From CAZYJR01 sp964647905 (lineage in GTDB: Bacteria > Desulfobacterota > DSM-4660 > Desulfatiglandales > HGW-15), in NCBI GenBank assembly GCA_964647905.1, contig CAZYJR010000003.1, forward strand, positions 62,001-126,000: a stretch of 64,000 nucleotides of DNA, in the 5' to 3' direction. Positions within the stretch are counted from its first letter, which is position 1, and the number at the start of each line of letters is the position of its first letter. Position numbers and translations under genes: made by a program. Positions 35,589 to 43,874 of this stretch are shown here, piece by piece. The notes under the pieces were generated by a model. That model saw only the letters and a list, made by a program, of their open reading frames with translations, was not told where the DNA came from and made no database searches.

Positions 35589-36635
35589 ATGACTCCTAAA
35601 GAGCGGGTTAAGGCGTTCATGCGGAAAGAGCCTGTAGACACCATGCCGGTTTTCAGCGGGATGGGCACGGTGACCATCCAGGCCATAAACGAGCTCGGCT
35701 ACAGATTCGCAAAGATCCACGGCGACCCGGAGATGATGGCCCGATCCGCCCTCAAGAGCGCCGAGATGTTCGGCTTCGACGGGCTGGTCGTACCCTTTGA
35801 CATGTGCACGGTGCCGGAGGCCTTGGGCCGCGGAGTGAGCCTGTATGACGAGGCCGAGGACATCCTATTTCCCACGGTTCCCACCAAGTGGGCCACGCTG
35901 GACGAGGTGGAGCTGCCGGAGAGCTTCGAGGGGATATTCACTCAGGGCAGGATGCCGGTGGTGGACGAGGCCCTTAACATCTGCCTGGATCACAACGGGG
36001 GTGAGCTAGCTGTGGGCGGCTGGGTCTTGGGCCCCTTCACCATGGCCGGCCAGGTGATCGAGCTGGATGTCCTGCTCAAGGGTGCGGCCAAGGACAAGGA
36101 GCGGGTGGGCGCATTCCTCGGGCGCATGACCGACCTGGTGATCGCGGTGGCCCGGCACTACCAGGACCTGGGCGTGGACTACATCAACATACGCGAGATG
36201 GGCTCGGGTACGGACCTGCTTTCCCCGCGCATGTGGAAGACACTGATCAAGCCAAACCTGGAGAAGGTCTTCGCGGCGGTGGACATCCCTGTAGTCAACC
36301 ATATATGCGGGAGCACGGACCTGATAATCGAGATGATGAACGACTGCGGGGCGGACGCGGTGAGCGTGGACCAGAAGAACGACGTGGCCAAGTCCCGGAG
36401 CAAGCTCGGTGACGATGCCTTGATACTGGGCAACTTCGATCCCTTCGGGCTCCTGGTCCAGATGGAGGCGGACCGGGTGGAGCCGGGCATAAAGAAGTGC
36501 ATAGAAGACGGTGTGGACGCCGTGTGGCCGGGCTGCGACATATGGCCCGACGTAAAGAAGGAGAATGTGGAGGCCTATGTGGCCGCAATTCGCAAGCACG
36601 GAAAAGGACCCTCGCCGGCCGTGGGGAGGGTATAG
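35589..36635 (+). CDS. corrinoid-dependent methyltransferase, MtaA/MtbA-UroD superfamily (Cys form)
   Basis: A 348-residue UroD-fold protein of the MtaA/CmuA branch. The N-terminal VKAFMRKEPVDTMPVFSG is typical. The zinc ligands of this family are visible: NHICGSTD (H238, C240) and VWPGCDIWPD (C316). These enzymes activate a thiol or substrate on zinc and exchange methyl groups with a corrinoid protein. In O-demethylase and related systems one UroD-type protein takes the methyl group from the substrate. RBS is AAAGAGGA about 7 nt before the ATG. Its paralogue at 39518 carries an in-frame UGA at the C316 position. Confidence 0.86.
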   Translation: MTPKERVKAFMRKEPVDTMPVFSGMGTVTIQAINELGYRFAKIHGDPEMMARSALKSAEMFGFDGLVVPFDMCTVPEALGRGVSLYDEAEDILFPTVPTKWATLDEVELPESFEGIFTQGRMPVVDEALNICLDHNGGELAVGGWVLGPFTMAGQVIELDVLLKGAAKDKERVGAFLGRMTDLVIAVARHYQDLGVDYINIREMGSGTDLLSPRMWKTLIKPNLEKVFAAVDIPVVNHICGSTDLIIEMMNDCGADAVSVDQKNDVAKSRSKLGDDALILGNFDPFGLLVQMEADRVEPGIKKCIEDGVDAVWPGCDIWPDVKKENVEAYVAAIRKHGKGPSPAVGRV

Positions 36636-36688
36636 CAATGAACGCAGGCCCAGGGGAGCCGGTTGATCAACAAACGGAGGAATAGGCA

Positions 36689-37366
36689 ATGGCCGATGAA
36701 GGAAGAAGAGTGGAGCTCCTGAAGGAACTCCACGAGGGCGTGGTGGAATACGATGAAGATCGGGTCAAGGAGGCGGCGCAGGCCGTTTTGGACGAAGGCC
36801 TGAACGCCTATGACGCCATCATGAACGGCCTGGCGGCCGGCATGGAGGAGGTGGGAGAGCTCTATGACCAGCAGGAGTACTTCGTGCCCGAGCTCCTGAT
36901 GTGCGCGGACGCGCTCTACGCCGGGCTGGACATCCTCAAGCCGCATATCAGGCCGGAGGACATCGGGGCCTCGGCCAAGGGGCAGGTGGTGATCGGGACC
37001 GTTCAGGGGGATGTGCACGACATCGGCAAGAACATCATAAAGATGATGTTCGAGGTCGCCGGGTTCACCGTGCACGACCTGGGCCGGGACGTCCCCCTGG
37101 AGAAGTTCGTGGAGGAGCAGTTGAAGACCGACTCCGAGATCGTGGCCTTGAGCGCCATGATGACCACCACCATGATGGGCATGCAGAAGGTGGTGGAGAT
37201 GATCAAGGAAAAGAACCCCCATGTCCAGATCATGCTGGGCGGTGCGCCGGTGACGAGCGACGTGGCCGAGCTCTTCGGCGCGGACGGCTATGCAGAGAGC
37301 GCGGGCAATGCGGTTCAGGAGGCGGTGAAGATGATCGCCAACCTGAGAAAGCTCCACGAGCAATAG
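36689..37366 (+). CDS. corrinoid protein (MtbC/MttC-like, B12-binding)
   Basis: A 225-residue methyl carrier. An N-terminal helical cap domain (residues 1-90, with EEVGELYDQQEYFVPELLMCADA) shields the cofactor, and a Rossmann-like B12-binding domain carries the signature GDVHDIGKNI, in which D108, H110 and G113 form the DxHxxG motif; the histidine ligates cobalt. The conserved segment GFTVHDLGRDVPLEKF follows, and the loop MLGGAPVTSDVAELFGADGYA ends the domain. It lies between the two UroD-type methyltransferase genes and upstream of the reductive activator. Confidence 0.95.
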   Translation: MADEGRRVELLKELHEGVVEYDEDRVKEAAQAVLDEGLNAYDAIMNGLAAGMEEVGELYDQQEYFVPELLMCADALYAGLDILKPHIRPEDIGASAKGQVVIGTVQGDVHDIGKNIIKMMFEVAGFTVHDLGRDVPLEKFVEEQLKTDSEIVALSAMMTTTMMGMQKVVEMIKEKNPHVQIMLGGAPVTSDVAELFGADGYAESAGNAVQEAVKMIANLRKLHEQ

Positions 37367-37391
37367 GAACGGAAACTGGATAGGGGACCCG

Positions 37392-39467
37392 ATGACGACA
37401 GAGGACAAGGTAAAGGTAATCTTCCAGCCCTCGGGCCGGAGGGGCGAGGTGGAGCGCGGGATCAGCCTGATAGAGGCCTCCCGCATGCTGGGCGTGGACA
37501 TAGAGGCGCTCTGCGGGGAAAAGAGGGTCTGCGGCAAGTGCAAGGTTCGCATCGAGCAAGGGTCCTTCCAGAAGTACGGGATCCACTCGAGCCTGGAAAA
37601 CCTGAGTCCCTGGCAGAAAGAGGAGGAAAAGTTCATAACAGGGGCCGAGCGGGAGCAGGGCTACCGGCTGGGATGCGTGGCAAAGCTCCAGGGGGACGTC
37701 CTGGTCTTCGTGCCCGAGGAGTCCAGAGCTGGCAAGCAGGTTGTCTCCAAGGCCGCCAGGGAGGTACCCATTCAATGGGACCCGGCTGTGCGGCTGTACA
37801 CGGTGACCCTGGAGCCGCCCTCTTTCCACGACCCCTTGGGCGACTTCGAGCGCATGGCCAACGCCCTGCGGGACCGGCACGGGCTCGAGGGCCTGGACAT
37901 AGACATCTTCGCCCTAAGGGCCCTGCCCGGTGCACTCCGGGAGGGGGAATGGACCGTAACGGCGGCGGTTTGGAACGACAAGGAGATCATAATGGTCCGG
38001 CCCGGAGAGACAGCGGACTACTACGGTCTCGGCATAGACGTGGGTACGACCACGGTGGCCGCCTATTTCTGCAACATGAGGACCATGGAGGTGGTGGACA
38101 CGGTCTCCATGATGAACCCGCAGTGCAAGTACGGCGAGGACGTCATGGCGCGCATCACCTATCACATGCAGACCCCGGGCGGCCTGGAGCGCATGTCCGC
38201 GGACATCATCGAAGGATTGAACACCCTGGTTGAAAAGGCCTGCGAGGCCACATGGCCGCCCAGGAAAAAGAAGAAGGATGAGAACGGCGAGCCCGTGACC
38301 GATGAAAACGGCGTCCTGGTCCTGGAAGACGCGCCTGAAGAGGACAAGGAGTATATGCGCCTAACTCCCGAGGATGTAATGGACATCACCATCGGCGGGA
38401 ACACCGCCATGCACCACATCCTGCTCCAGCTCGATCCCCTGCACGTGGGCCTAGCCCCCTTTCCTCCCGTGATTCACCGCAGCCTGAACGTCAAGGCCCG
38501 GGACCTGGGGGTGAACATAAACAAGGGCTCCTATGTGTTCGTGCTGCCCAACGAGGCCGGATTCGTGGGCGCGGACAACGTGGCCGTACTGATCACCGAG
38601 GAGCCTTATAAGAGCGAGGCCCTGCAGCTCATAATAGACATCGGCACCAACGGAGAGCTGGTCCTGGGAGACCGGAAAAAGCTTATATCATCCTCTTGCG
38701 CCACCGGCCCGGCCCTGGAGGGCGCGCAGCTCTCCTACGGCATGCGCGCAGCGCCCGGGGCGATCGAGAGGATCAGGATCGATCCCGAGACCCATGAGGT
38801 GGACTACAAGGTAATCGGGCGCGATGCATGGAAGAACTACTCCAAGCCCGAGGAGATGAAGACCAAGGGGATCTGCGGCTCCGGGATCCTGGATCTCTTG
38901 GCCGAGCTCTATACCTCGGGTGTGATCGACAAGGGCGGGAGGTTTTCCAAGGACCAGAAGTCGAACCGATTCCGCGTCAACCAGTCCCCCAAGCAGAAGG
39001 AGTTCGTGATCGCCTGGGCAGAGGAGACCTCCATAGGCAGGGACGTAGTGGTCACCCAGAAGGACATCCGGCAGATCCAACTGGCCAAAGGTGCTCTTTA
39101 CACGGGCTGCAAGCTTATGATGCGGCGCATGGGCGTGGAGAAAGTGGAGAGCATCAAGATCGCCGGTGCGTTCGGCACCCACGTGGACCGCACCAAGGCT
39201 CTGATCATGGGCCTCTTCCCGGACTGCGATGTGGAGCGGGTCCACAGTGTGGGGAACGCGGCGGGCGATGGCGCGCGCATAGCGCTCCTGGACAGAGGCA
39301 AGCGCAGGGAGGCGGATTGGGTTTCCCGCAACGTGGAGTACATCGAGCTGACAGTTGAGCCGGACTTTGAGAAGGAGTTCATGCAGTCCATGCACATCCC
39401 GCACATGGTGGATGAATTCCCGCACCTAAAAGGGCTGGTGCCGGATGAGGCCCTGCGTCAGAAGTAG
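37392..39467 (+). CDS. RACo/RamA-like reductive activator of corrinoid proteins
   Basis: 691 residues. The N-terminal [2Fe-2S] domain has C41, C47 and C50 in CGEKRVCGKC with a fourth C95 in YRLGCVAK. A linker domain leads to an ASKHA-like C-terminal half with YGLGIDVGTTTVAAY, MDITIGGNTAMHHILL, LIIDIGTNGELVLG and KIAGAFGTHVDR. RACo proteins use ATP to drive the Co(II)-to-Co(I) reduction that rescues inactivated corrinoid proteins. A short acidic-basic insertion (RKKKKDENGEPVTDENG) around residues 295-310 is unusual. The partner is probably the preceding corrinoid protein. It starts 25 nt after it. Confidence 0.9.
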   Translation: MTTEDKVKVIFQPSGRRGEVERGISLIEASRMLGVDIEALCGEKRVCGKCKVRIEQGSFQKYGIHSSLENLSPWQKEEEKFITGAEREQGYRLGCVAKLQGDVLVFVPEESRAGKQVVSKAAREVPIQWDPAVRLYTVTLEPPSFHDPLGDFERMANALRDRHGLEGLDIDIFALRALPGALREGEWTVTAAVWNDKEIIMVRPGETADYYGLGIDVGTTTVAAYFCNMRTMEVVDTVSMMNPQCKYGEDVMARITYHMQTPGGLERMSADIIEGLNTLVEKACEATWPPRKKKKDENGEPVTDENGVLVLEDAPEEDKEYMRLTPEDVMDITIGGNTAMHHILLQLDPLHVGLAPFPPVIHRSLNVKARDLGVNINKGSYVFVLPNEAGFVGADNVAVLITEEPYKSEALQLIIDIGTNGELVLGDRKKLISSSCATGPALEGAQLSYGMRAAPGAIERIRIDPETHEVDYKVIGRDAWKNYSKPEEMKTKGICGSGILDLLAELYTSGVIDKGGRFSKDQKSNRFRVNQSPKQKEFVIAWAEETSIGRDVVVTQKDIRQIQLAKGALYTGCKLMMRRMGVEKVESIKIAGAFGTHVDRTKALIMGLFPDCDVERVHSVGNAAGDGARIALLDRGKRREADWVSRNVEYIELTVEPDFEKEFMQSMHIPHMVDEFPHLKGLVPDEALRQK

Positions 39468-39517
39468 ACGCCTCGTCGACCCGGGCCGAGTCTCATTTCA
39501 TGAGAGGAGGTATTGTC

Positions 39518-40546
39518 ATGAACAACAAGGAGAGAGTGCTCAACCAGCTCCACGGCAAAGAGGTGGACATGACGCCGGTGGGGAGCACCACCACCTATGC
39601 GGTGGCCGAGTTCGGCGAGGCCTGCGGCCATCCCCGCCCCGAGGCCGATACCGACCCCAAGGCGATGTTCGAGTTCGCCCTGATGGGGCCCAAGCTCTGC
39701 GGCTGGGAATGGGTTAAGGCCATGGGCTGGGACATCATACCCCTGAGCGAGGCCATGGGGGTGGAGCTCGGCCCGCCCACACCGGGCACGCAGTACTATG
39801 TCAAGGGCCATCCCTATGAAGAGAGCCTGGACGGGCTGGAGTTCCCTCCGGACTTCCTGGAGCGGGGCCGGTTCCCGGTCTACAAGGAGCAGTTCCGCCT
39901 GTTAAAGGAGGCCGTGGGAGACGAGATGTGCGTGTTCGGCGAGAGCGAGGGGGCCTTTACCTGCGCTGCCAACCTGGTGGGCACCGAGAAATTCATGAAA
40001 TGGATGTTCAAGGAGCCCGACAAAGTCCAACAAGTGCTGGAGGTCACCAAGGAGGCGGCCGTGGCCGCGGCCAACTTCGCCTTTGACAACGGCGCCGACT
40101 GGTATGTCTTCGCAGAGCCCACCTCGGGTCCGGCCCTGCTCTCGCCCAGGCTCTACAAGAAGATCGTCCTGCCCGTCGAGCAGGAGATCTTCAAGAGGGT
40201 CAAGGGGCCGGTGGTCCTCCACATCTGCGCCAACACCGACCCGATCATAGAGATGATGTGCGAGACAGGGGCCGCGGGCATCAGCATCGAGGAAAAGGCT
40301 GACATGAAGCAGGCGGTGGAAAAGGCAGAGGCCGGAGGCGTGCGCGTATTCGGCAATGTGGCCACAGCCACCACCCTTTTCAATGGGACCCCCGAGCAGT
40401 GCTACGAGGAGGCCGTGGCCGCACTGGAGAACGGCACCCACTTCCTCTGCCCCGGGTGAGGGGTGGCACCCCTTTCTCCGGTGGAGAACCTCAAGCAACT
40501 GCGCAAGGCCCGGGACGACAAGTTCGGAGCGAAGGAGAGCGCCTGA
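39518..40546 (+). CDS. corrinoid-dependent methyltransferase, MtaA/MtbA-UroD superfamily, probable selenoprotein (in-frame UGA at 40457)
   Basis: Conventional translation stops at a TGA (40457-40459) after 313 residues, but the same frame continues for 28 codons to a second TGA at 40544. The continuation reads GVAPLSPVENLKQLRKAR, which resembles the family C-terminus. In the paralogue at 35589 the aligned site is Cys (PGC, C316); here it is PG-UGA. H235 and C237 (LHICAN) are the other zinc ligands. A hairpin with a GGU loop lies 20 nt after the UGA (separate entry). Length including Sec is 342 aa against 348 in the paralogue. The ATG follows AGGAGGT. Sequencing error or a true stop are the alternatives. 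Confidence 0.72.
40457..40488 (+). promoter_or_regulatory. candidate bacterial SECIS element following the in-frame UGA
   Basis: UGA (40457-40459) is followed by GGGG-TGGCA-CCCC (40460-40472, a small helix) and by TTCTCC-GGT-GGAGAA (40474-40488), a perfect 6-bp stem with a three-base apical loop, G first. The distance from UGA to the loop is 20 nt. These agree with what is known of bacterial SECIS elements (short stem-loop with a G in the first positions of a small loop, roughly 16 to 37 nt downstream of the UGA). Binding by SelB cannot be shown from sequence alone. Confidence 0.6.
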
Positions 40547-40566
40547 GCTCCGGATCATCACCGGCG

Positions 40567-41607
40567 ATGAGTAGAAAAACGACCCTCGCCCTGCTGGGTT
40601 GCCCCCTGGACTGCGACGAGCGCCAGGAGTCGGTGGACCAGAAGCTCGCCGCCCTGAGCGGTGGGGGCGGCGACCCCTATGAACAGGTGGTGGAAATCCT
40701 CCGGCGGGAGGCGGACCCCTCGCTATGGCGCGAGGCGGGCCGCCTGGAAACCCCCCCGTGGCTCCGCCCGGTTCCGCCTCCGGGGGACCGGGGGGCCATG
40801 GTGGTGGAAAACTTCATTGATTTCATAGACCGAGGCGGGTGCGCCGATTTCGCCGCTTCCACCGGACGCATGGTCGATGAGGCGGCCTTCCCCGACACCC
40901 CCTGCCTGATCGCCGTGGACCACAGCCTGGCGGGCGGGGTGATTAGGAGCCTCTCGGACCGCCACGGCGCCGAGAACCTGACAGTGGTGGTCCTGGACTC
41001 ACACCTGGACGCCCTGCCCGGCCCCGTGCTTGCAGGAGCGGTCGCCTACGACCTCGAGACCAACCCCCATTTCCCGTACGACCCCCGAGACCCCTTTATC
41101 CACGGCCGCCCTGACAGCTACAACGCCAGCTCCTTCCTCCTCCACCTCCTGGAACAGGGCGCGGTCTTGCCATCGAATCTCTTCATACTGGGAGTATCCG
41201 ACTATCCCCCGAAAAGGGCGTTCCGGATCAAGGACCCCCGCATCCGGGCCTACACCGGGATATTCAAGGACTTGAAAAGCGAAGGCGTGCACCTGCTGAC
41301 CAAGCAGGACCTGGCGAGCTCGGGCAAGCTCAGATCGGTCCTGAACCGGATCGACACCCCCTTTGTTTACGTCTCAATAGACATGGACGTAGGGGCGCGA
41401 AACGCGGTCCGAGCGGTCAGGTTCGACAACCGCACGGGGCTCAACCGCGCCCAGATCAATCGCATCGCCCGGGAGCTCCGACTGGTCCTCGACCGGGGCC
41501 CCGCACTTGCGGGCCTGGACCTCACCGAGTTCAACCCCCGCCTGGCCTCGACCCACCCCGAGGTATACCGCCTGGCGGCCGATCTCATAAGGATCCTGGC
41601 CTGGTGA
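40567..41607 (+). CDS. ureohydrolase (arginase/agmatinase/formiminoglutamase superfamily)
   Basis: A 346-residue metallohydrolase that cleaves a guanidino or formimino group. Dinuclear manganese ligands are present: H119 (IAVDHSLAGG), D144-H146-D148 (VLDSHLDAL), D272 and D274 (SIDMDVGARN) and E321 (LDLTEFNPR). The usual DPA after the third motif is replaced by GAR, so it is not a standard arginase and the substrate is unknown. The ATG at 40567 follows the second stop of the methyltransferase gene by 20 nt, which suggests that a nitrogenous or guanidino compound belongs to this pathway. Inferred role only. Confidence 0.83.
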   Translation: MSRKTTLALLGCPLDCDERQESVDQKLAALSGGGGDPYEQVVEILRREADPSLWREAGRLETPPWLRPVPPPGDRGAMVVENFIDFIDRGGCADFAASTGRMVDEAAFPDTPCLIAVDHSLAGGVIRSLSDRHGAENLTVVVLDSHLDALPGPVLAGAVAYDLETNPHFPYDPRDPFIHGRPDSYNASSFLLHLLEQGAVLPSNLFILGVSDYPPKRAFRIKDPRIRAYTGIFKDLKSEGVHLLTKQDLASSGKLRSVLNRIDTPFVYVSIDMDVGARNAVRAVRFDNRTGLNRAQINRIARELRLVLDRGPALAGLDLTEFNPRLASTHPEVYRLAADLIRILAW

Positions 41608-41648
41608 GCGCAGGTGGAACAAGGCGGCCGCTCCATTCCCCCCAATGA

Positions 41649-41780
41649 CAAGGCCTCTATTACCTGATAAAAAGGGAACCTTCGGTCAGGGGCCGCAATC
41701 TCGTGCGTCGCATGCTGGGTAAAGCCACGGTTCGCATGAGCACCAATGAAATCATGGCCCTCACCCGCGGAGAGGAGTGA
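41649..41780 (+). pseudogene. remnant of a VapB-type antitoxin gene
   Basis: An open stretch without a plausible start ends in RNLVRRMLGKATVRMSTNEIMALTRGEE (given here in segments RNLVRRMLGKA and MSTNEIMALTRGEE), typical of a small VapB antitoxin C-terminus, and stops at TGA (41778-41780). A stop codon (41646) limits it upstream. It is directly followed by a 12-codon VapC start. Decayed antitoxin is the simplest reading. Confidence 0.55.
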
Positions 41781-41781
41781 T

Positions 41782-41820
41782 ATGGCTATCGTGCTCGTGG
41801 ACAGCAATGTTCTGATTTGA
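41782..41820 (+). pseudogene. remnant of the 5' end of a VapC (PIN-domain) toxin gene
   Basis: ATG at 41782 gives MAIVLVDSNVLI and then TGA (41818-41820). The peptide is the first strand of a PIN domain with its metal-binding aspartate, and the gene is cut immediately after. It follows the antitoxin remnant with a single intervening base, as in a vapBC operon. Confidence 0.6.
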
Positions 41821-41821
41821 A

Positions 41822-41876
41822 TTGACATTCCAATCCAACCCGGCTAATTTCGATTACCAATCCTGATCAGCCGGGT
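41822..41876 (+). promoter_or_regulatory. candidate promoter and inverted repeat upstream of the DUF4143 ATPase
   Basis: TTGACA (41822-41827) with TAATTT (41845-41850) 17 nt later (weak -10). The perfect inverted repeat ACCCGGCT (41838-41845) and AGCCGGGT (41869-41876) spans the region from the -10 box to just before the ATG at 41882. This could be an operator or a leader hairpin. Confidence 0.45.
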
Positions 41877-41881
41877 AAATC

Positions 41882-43201
41882 ATGAATCAAGAGCTCACCG
41901 AACGAATCAACCAAATGAATCCATGGCTTGCCGATCCGGATAAGGGCTCGGCCATCGCCGCATCCTATATCCCCTCCCCTCACATCGAGCGCAGGGCGGG
42001 CCTGCCCCTCCCGCCCAAAGACAAGGCCCTGCTGTTGATCGGCCCGCGCCAAGCGGGTAAGACCACCCTGATCTGGAGTCTTCTCCGGGAATTCCTACCG
42101 GAGGTCCTATACCTCAACCTTGAAGACCCCCTGCTACGGAGCTCCATTACATCTCCCTTCGAATTCGCGGCCCTCTTCAGGGAGCGATATGCCTTTGTCA
42201 AAGCCGTCTTTCTGGATGAGATCCAGCACCTCGAAGAAGGGAGCCTGTTTGTGAAGGGCTTGGTAGACGCCAAATTAGGGGCCCGGATCTTTGTCACCGG
42301 TTCTTCATCTTTCCACCTCAGAAGCAAGACCCGGGAGTCCCTTGCCGGGAGGGCGGTCAGGCGGACCCTTTACCCCTTGATGCTCCTTGAGCTGCTCGGT
42401 TTTCACCGCCCCCGCAACCCTATCGAAGAGGAAAGACTGAGCAACGCCCTTCTCGTGCAACTGATGATCTTTGGAGGTTATCCTGCGGTATTCTTGGCCC
42501 GGGCGCAGGATCAAAAGGCGGATCTCTTGAGCGACCTTGTGGATGCACTGATCCTAAGGGACGCCTCGGATCTCTATGCGATTCGGCGAGTCGACGCCTT
42601 CCGCAGGCTCCTGGGCCTTCTTGCCGGCCAGACCGGGGACCTTGTCAAAATGTCCGAGCTGGCAGCCCTATGCGGTGTGGATGTAGGCACGGTGAGTTCC
42701 TACCTCGAGATCCTAGAGGAGAGCCACATCGTTCACCGCACCAGTCCCTTTGCCGCAGGGAAGAGAAGAGAACTCACCTCCTCCCCCAAGATCCATTTCG
42801 TTGACAACGGCGTCCGAAACCAGCTCCTAAGGAGCTTCTCCCCGGATCTCCAGCGAAGGGTGGACCGGGGGAAACTCTTTGAGAACTGGGTCTTCTCGGA
42901 GATCAAGAAAGTGCTCCCACTCCAGGCGGGCCTCCATTTCTGGCGGAGCAAAGCAGGGGCCGAGGTGGACTTCGTGATCGAACAAGCAGGAAGACTCTTC
43001 GCGGTGGAGGCCAAGTTTTCCCCTCACAGCCGACCCAAACTGAGCCGCTCGGCCAGGAGCTTCATCCAAGCCTACCGGCCCGAGGCCCTTACCGTGGTCA
43101 ACCCATCCCTCCAGGCCGAAATCCTCATAGACCGGACCCCTGTCCGCTTTCTCCCCCCGCTCCCGTTCGCCCGCTGGCTCGAAGACCGCTTCGGCATCTG
43201 A
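41882..43201 (+). CDS. AAA_14/DUF4143 family ATPase
   Basis: A 439-residue ATPase of the AAA_14 plus DUF4143 type. The P-loop is LIGPRQAGKTTLIW, Walker B VFLDEIQHLEEG, sensor 1 VTGSSSFHLRSKTRESLAGR, with LSGG replaced as usual. A helix-turn-helix-like segment (MSELAALCGVDVGTVSSYLEILEE) and a C-terminal nuclease-like region follow (FWRSKAGAEVDFVIEQ and LFAVEAKFS). The D-x-EAK pattern in the last part suggests a PD-(D/E)xK-like fold. The cellular role is unknown; such ATPases are often mobile in genome islands. Its 3' end is duplicated elsewhere in this island. Confidence 0.85.
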   Translation: MNQELTERINQMNPWLADPDKGSAIAASYIPSPHIERRAGLPLPPKDKALLLIGPRQAGKTTLIWSLLREFLPEVLYLNLEDPLLRSSITSPFEFAALFRERYAFVKAVFLDEIQHLEEGSLFVKGLVDAKLGARIFVTGSSSFHLRSKTRESLAGRAVRRTLYPLMLLELLGFHRPRNPIEEERLSNALLVQLMIFGGYPAVFLARAQDQKADLLSDLVDALILRDASDLYAIRRVDAFRRLLGLLAGQTGDLVKMSELAALCGVDVGTVSSYLEILEESHIVHRTSPFAAGKRRELTSSPKIHFVDNGVRNQLLRSFSPDLQRRVDRGKLFENWVFSEIKKVLPLQAGLHFWRSKAGAEVDFVIEQAGRLFAVEAKFSPHSRPKLSRSARSFIQAYRPEALTVVNPSLQAEILIDRTPVRFLPPLPFARWLEDRFGI

Positions 43202-43207
43202 ATCCAG
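43120..43207 (+). repeat. 88-bp repeat, copy 1 (3' end of the DUF4143 ATPase gene)
   Basis: This copy encodes the C-terminus of the ATPase from its Ile codon (FLPPLPFARWLEDRFGI) and the bases after its stop. It matches copy 2 (44821-44908) at all but five positions. Confidence 0.9.
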
Positions 43208-43473
43208 ATCTCCTGGGGCGCCCCTGCGCCCTACACTATCTCCGGACCAAGGACGGCGCAGAGGTGGATTTCTTGCTGGCGACGGAGAACCGGCCCGAGC
43301 TGCTGGTAGAAGTCAAGAGGTCCGATTCCGCCCCTGCCCGAACCTTGGTGAACTGCAGCAGGCGCTACAATATCCCCGGCGTCCAGGTAGTGCTCCACCT
43401 CAGACGGGAAAAGGAGGACAAGGGGATCGAGATTCGAAGGGGGATTGATTTCCTCAGCTCGCTCAGAACCTAG
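43201..43473 (+). pseudogene. fragment of a second DUF4143 ATPase gene (C-terminus only)
   Basis: The frame after the ATPase stop reads LHYLRTKDGAEVDFLLATENRPE and then LLVEVKRSDSAPARTLVNCSRRYNIPGVQV, a typical DUF4143 C-terminus with the D-x-EVK pattern. The N-terminal ATPase part is missing, so this is a truncated relative. It ends at the TAG at 43471-43473. A start at the GTG 43264 would give only 69 residues. Confidence 0.75.
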
Positions 43474-43574
43474 CGGCTATAATCAGGCCGGATGATCCGG
43501 GGCTTTGCCTTATTGACCCAACCGGCGAAAAAGAGGTATACTATTGGCAACAGAGGTTTTCAGGAGGCTGACCC

Positions 43575-43874
43575 GTGGAGGTAAAGGATATAACGCTGGA
43601 GATCCTAGTCAGCATTCGCGATGAAATCAAGGCCTTGCGGGCGGACACCAATGCTCGATTCGAGCAGATGGACAAGCGATTCGAGCAGATGGACAAGCGG
43701 TTCGAAAGAATCGAAGAGGATATTTCCCAGATCAAGAAGGGGATGGACTATATCGTCAGCAGATTCGAGCGGGACTATTTGCTCCTTGCCTCGGAAGTGG
43801 ACACCATGAAAAGACGACTCGGGGTATGCGAGGAGCGCCTCGGGATCTCTCCTGATGCGATTCCGGGCGGCTGA
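43575..43874 (+). CDS. small coiled-coil protein of unknown function
   Basis: A 99-residue acidic protein with a long heptad-like helix: RFEQMDK repeated twice, then RFERIEEDISQIKKGMDYIVSRF. It begins with GTG (43575), 8 nt after AGGAGG. A DNA tandem repeat encodes the duplicated heptads. No catalytic motifs are visible. Similar small coiled-coil genes are seen among toxin-antitoxin modules, but no function is assigned here. Confidence 0.6.
   Translation: MEVKDITLEILVSIRDEIKALRADTNARFEQMDKRFEQMDKRFERIEEDISQIKKGMDYIVSRFERDYLLLASEVDTMKRRLGVCEERLGISPDAIPGG
43656..43697 (+). repeat. two tandem 21-bp repeats in the coiled-coil gene
   Basis: The 21-base unit 43656-43676 is repeated exactly at 43677-43697, and a degenerate third unit begins at 43698. 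Each unit is one heptad (RFEQMDK). The protein may vary in length by slippage of these units. Confidence 0.9.

Noticed and set aside
35589..36635. Selenocysteine in the first UroD-like methyltransferase
   Set aside because: Its third zinc ligand is an ordinary Cys codon (PGC), and the gene has no in-frame UGA.
42331..42560. Possible second catalytic motif or frameshift in the DUF4143 ATPase
   Set aside because: The frame is continuous and the family shows the same pattern, so there is no evidence of a disruption.
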